DNA from: Clostridia bacterium
GTDB lineage: Bacteria; Bacillota; Clostridia; Christensenellales; Aristaeellaceae
Direction: 5' to 3'
NCBI GenBank assembly: GCA_017534885.1
Contig: JAFXVR010000008.1
Coordinates: forward strand, 1-64,000
Length of the DNA: 64,000 bases
The notes beneath the pieces were generated by a model. The model saw only the letters and a list, made by a program, of their open reading frames with translations. It made no database searches and was not told where the DNA came from. Positions 62,257 to 64,000 of this stretch are shown piece after piece. How positions within the stretch are numbered: position 1 is the first letter of the stretch; every line of letters starts with the position of its first letter. The position numbers were made by a program, and so were the translations under genes.

Positions 62257-63159
62257 GTGATCGACATTGATCTCAATGAGCTGCATCAGGTGCAGTTCAA
62301 TATTCTGAAAGAATTTGATCGTGTTTGTAAGAAACACGGCTTGACTTATTTCCTGGGCTACGGTACGCTGTTGGGAGCCATCCGACACAAGGGCTTCATC
62401 CCATGGGACGATGACATTGATGTGGTGATGCTCTCTGACCAATACGAGAAGCTGATGCAGATTCCCCAGAGCGAGTGGAATCCGCGCTACTTCATGCAGA
62501 ACAGTGAAACCGATCCGAATTTCACGGTGTGCTTTACCAAGATACGAGATTCAGAGACGACACTGATTAACAAGATTCAGCAGCACCTGGACATCAATCA
62601 TGGTGTGGATATTGATGTCTATCCTCTTTGCAAACTGTCAGACAATCCGAACCAGCGCAAGCGCCAGTACCTGCGCACCATGCTGTATATGCTACTGGTG
62701 GTTAACGAGCCGCCGGACAATCACGGAAAAATCTACTATTATGGCGGCAAGATCATTCTGACCCTCCTGCCTGACGGACTTCGGCGGCGCATGATCAAAC
62801 GCCTGAAAAAGCAGATCACCAAATGGCAGAATCAGGACGTGAAAGAAGCCTACCTGGTCAACGGGAATATTGAGGTCATGCGCGAAACCGTCCAGTGCGA
62901 GTGGTTCAAGTCTACCCGGGAGCAGGAATTTGAAGGACAGATGTTCCCAGTGCCGATCGGAGCCGAGAAATGGCTGGCCACCCGATACGGAAAGGATTTT
63001 ATGGAGCTTCCGCCGCCTGAAATGCGCGGTGTCAAACTGGATGTGTTTGCCAAGATCGACCTGCATAGCAGCTATAAGAAATACAGGGGCATTGATTACG
63101 CACAGCCCGGCCCCCGCAAGCAGCATGTACGCAACAAACGCATAGGCAAGTATTCCTGA
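62257..63159 (+). CDS. LicD-family phosphotransferase
   Basis: The 300-residue protein has the LicD core YFLGYGTLLGAIRHKGFIPWDDDIDVVM (about 29-56), including the DDDID metal site. LicD enzymes transfer phosphocholine or phosphoethanolamine-like groups to surface glycans. I prefer GTG 62257, 6 nt after GAGAGGTG, over ATG 62233. From here the composition becomes noticeably AT-richer than in the preceding operon genes, a sign of separate acquisition. No choline uptake or activation genes are in view. Confidence 0.88.
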   Translation: MIDIDLNELHQVQFNILKEFDRVCKKHGLTYFLGYGTLLGAIRHKGFIPWDDDIDVVMLSDQYEKLMQIPQSEWNPRYFMQNSETDPNFTVCFTKIRDSETTLINKIQQHLDINHGVDIDVYPLCKLSDNPNQRKRQYLRTMLYMLLVVNEPPDNHGKIYYYGGKIILTLLPDGLRRRMIKRLKKQITKWQNQDVKEAYLVNGNIEVMRETVQCEWFKSTREQEFEGQMFPVPIGAEKWLATRYGKDFMELPPPEMRGVKLDVFAKIDLHSSYKKYRGIDYAQPGPRKQHVRNKRIGKYS

Positions 63160-63188
63160 CCTTTCGTCCACAACAGCGGAGAGAGTTT

Positions 63189-63782
63189 ATGAATGCAAAA
63201 CGGCTATGGCATACTATCCGGCTCATGACCAAGAGGGGAGCGCGGAGCAGGGCTGAATACCTGAAGCGCAAGCAGATTTTTGCCCATGTGGGCGAGAACT
63301 GCTCCTTTATGCAGCGTTCTATCCCGCTCTATCCAGAACTCATACGCTTCGGCGACAATGTTCATACCGCCTCAAATGTCAATTTTGCCACGCATGACAT
63401 TACACACATGGTGGTCAACCATGTGCTGGAAAAGCAGGGGCGTAAAGAGCGGGTAAATGAGAAAATCGGCTGTATCGACATCGGCAGCGATGTGTTCATC
63501 GGAGCGGGTGTGCGCATTCTCTATGACGTGAAGATCGGCAGCCGGGTCATCATCGGGGCCGGCGCGCTGGTTACCCGGGACATTCCCGATAACAGCATTG
63601 CTGTGGGCGTACCTGCACATGTCATCGGAACATTCGATGATTACATTGAGAAACGCTTGGAGGAAAAGAAGTGGCCTGATGGACTGGCTCCGTCGGGACA
63701 GCAGGTCAGCAAAGCGCTTCAGGATTGGCTCTGGGCCGATTTTAAGGCCCGGCACAACGCAGGGAGGGATGACCGTGGCTGA
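63189..63782 (+). CDS. Left-handed beta-helix acyltransferase
   Basis: The 197-residue protein has hexapeptide repeats (IDIGSDVFIGAGVRILYDV and IGSRVIIGAGALVTRDIP, then VGVPAHVIG) of the LbH/CatB-NodL O- or N-acetyltransferase family. In the operon it would acetylate the glycan; a PglD-like role in acetylating the 4-amino sugar is possible, but the N-terminal sugar-binding domain of PglD is missing. It shares the lower-GC composition of licD. Confidence 0.88.
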   Translation: MNAKRLWHTIRLMTKRGARSRAEYLKRKQIFAHVGENCSFMQRSIPLYPELIRFGDNVHTASNVNFATHDITHMVVNHVLEKQGRKERVNEKIGCIDIGSDVFIGAGVRILYDVKIGSRVIIGAGALVTRDIPDNSIAVGVPAHVIGTFDDYIEKRLEEKKWPDGLAPSGQQVSKALQDWLWADFKARHNAGRDDRG

Positions 63783-64000
63783 CATTTTTCCGTTTATCAG
63801 CGTTGTCGTGCCTGTCTATAAGGTGGAGGACTACCTGACCCGCTGTGTGGAGAGCCTGCTGGGTCAGACCTATGACAGGATGGAGATCATCCTGGTGGAT
63901 GACGGCTCCCCGGACAAATGCCCGGCCATGTGTGATGCCTTTGCGGAGAAGTATGAGCGGGTGATTGCTCTGCATAAGCCCAACGGCGGCCTGTCTGACG
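63775..64000 (+). CDS. GT2 glycosyltransferase (3' end missing)
   Basis: The first ~75 residues are visible and read FISVVVPVYKVEDYLTRCVESLL, EIILVDDGSPDKCPAM and ALHKPNGGLSD, typical of family-2 GT-A enzymes and similar to the one at 58.0 kb. The GTG start overlaps the acyltransferase stop; GGGAGGG lies upstream. The gene runs off the end of the window. Confidence 0.85.
   Translation, partial: MADIFPFISVVVPVYKVEDYLTRCVESLLGQTYDRMEIILVDDGSPDKCPAMCDAFAEKYERVIALHKPNGGLSD

Overview
This 64 kb window is GC-rich (roughly 60 %) chromosomal DNA from a low-branching Gram-positive bacterium, most likely an uncultured gut or rumen member of the Clostridia (Bacillota). The signs are an mraZ-to-ftsZ division and cell-wall cluster with a diaminopimelate-type murE, a DivIB-type FtsQ, a bacterial tyrosine kinase with its membrane adaptor, Cna_B-domain and BspA-type leucine-rich surface proteins, Shine-Dalgarno sites with frequent TTG and GTG starts, and many hairpin-plus-T terminators. 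The exact order or family cannot be fixed from sequence alone.

Layout. 0-8.5 kb: the 3' part of a giant repetitive surface protein of about 19 immunoglobulin-like (Cna_B/SpaA-type) domains, then an orphan family-5 solute-binding protein. 8.5-10.8 kb: an M42 aminopeptidase and a CARF-domain nuclease of the Card1/Can2 (DUF1887) type with no CRISPR array or cas genes in view. 10.8-16.1 kb: rpsB-tsf-pyrH, then a Ppx/GppA phosphatase, a small zinc-ribbon protein and a metallophosphoesterase. 16.5-26 kb: an incomplete dcw cluster (mraZ, ftsL-like, murE, mraY, murD, divIB, ftsA, ftsZ) lacking rsmH, the septal transpeptidase, murF, ftsW and murG. 26-31 kb: an esterase, a Wzz/BY-kinase pair, an rRNA methyltransferase and a WYL regulator. 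31-40.5 kb: a minus-strand block made of a BspA-like protein, an MBL-fold protein, TatD, aldose epimerase, a membrane-anchored glycosyltransferase, a nucleotidyltransferase and a large peptidoglycan-binding protein. 40.7-47.5 kb: a second BspA-like paralogue, rplM-rpsI, and a decayed patch with a leucine-rich-repeat gene split by a 94 bp MITE, a Sel1-repeat remnant and hypothetical proteins. 47.7-49.6 kb: two tRNA-Ser genes and a secreted GH43 glycosidase. 49.7-64 kb: one long plus-strand surface-glycan operon that runs off the end of the window.

The glycan operon starts from a strong TTGCAA-17-TATAAT promoter. It combines a PglF/CapD-type UDP-sugar 4,6-dehydratase, a DegT aminotransferase and a PglC-type phosphosugar transferase, which together suggest a bacillosamine- or QuiNAc-like initiating sugar. 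Downstream are an unusual tail of tailoring genes: two ATP-grasp ligases, a PIG-L deacetylase, a UlaG-like MBL hydrolase, an SDR, LicD, and glycosyl- and acyltransferases. The Wzz/BY-kinase pair at 27-28.7 kb probably controls the length of this or another polymer from a distance.

The items most worth following up are the CARF nuclease in a housekeeping setting, the precisely reconstructable MITE insertion, an unnamed about 88-residue domain present four times in the two BspA-like paralogues, the gapped dcw cluster with MraZ boxes, and the ATP-grasp/PIG-L/MBL module in the glycan locus.
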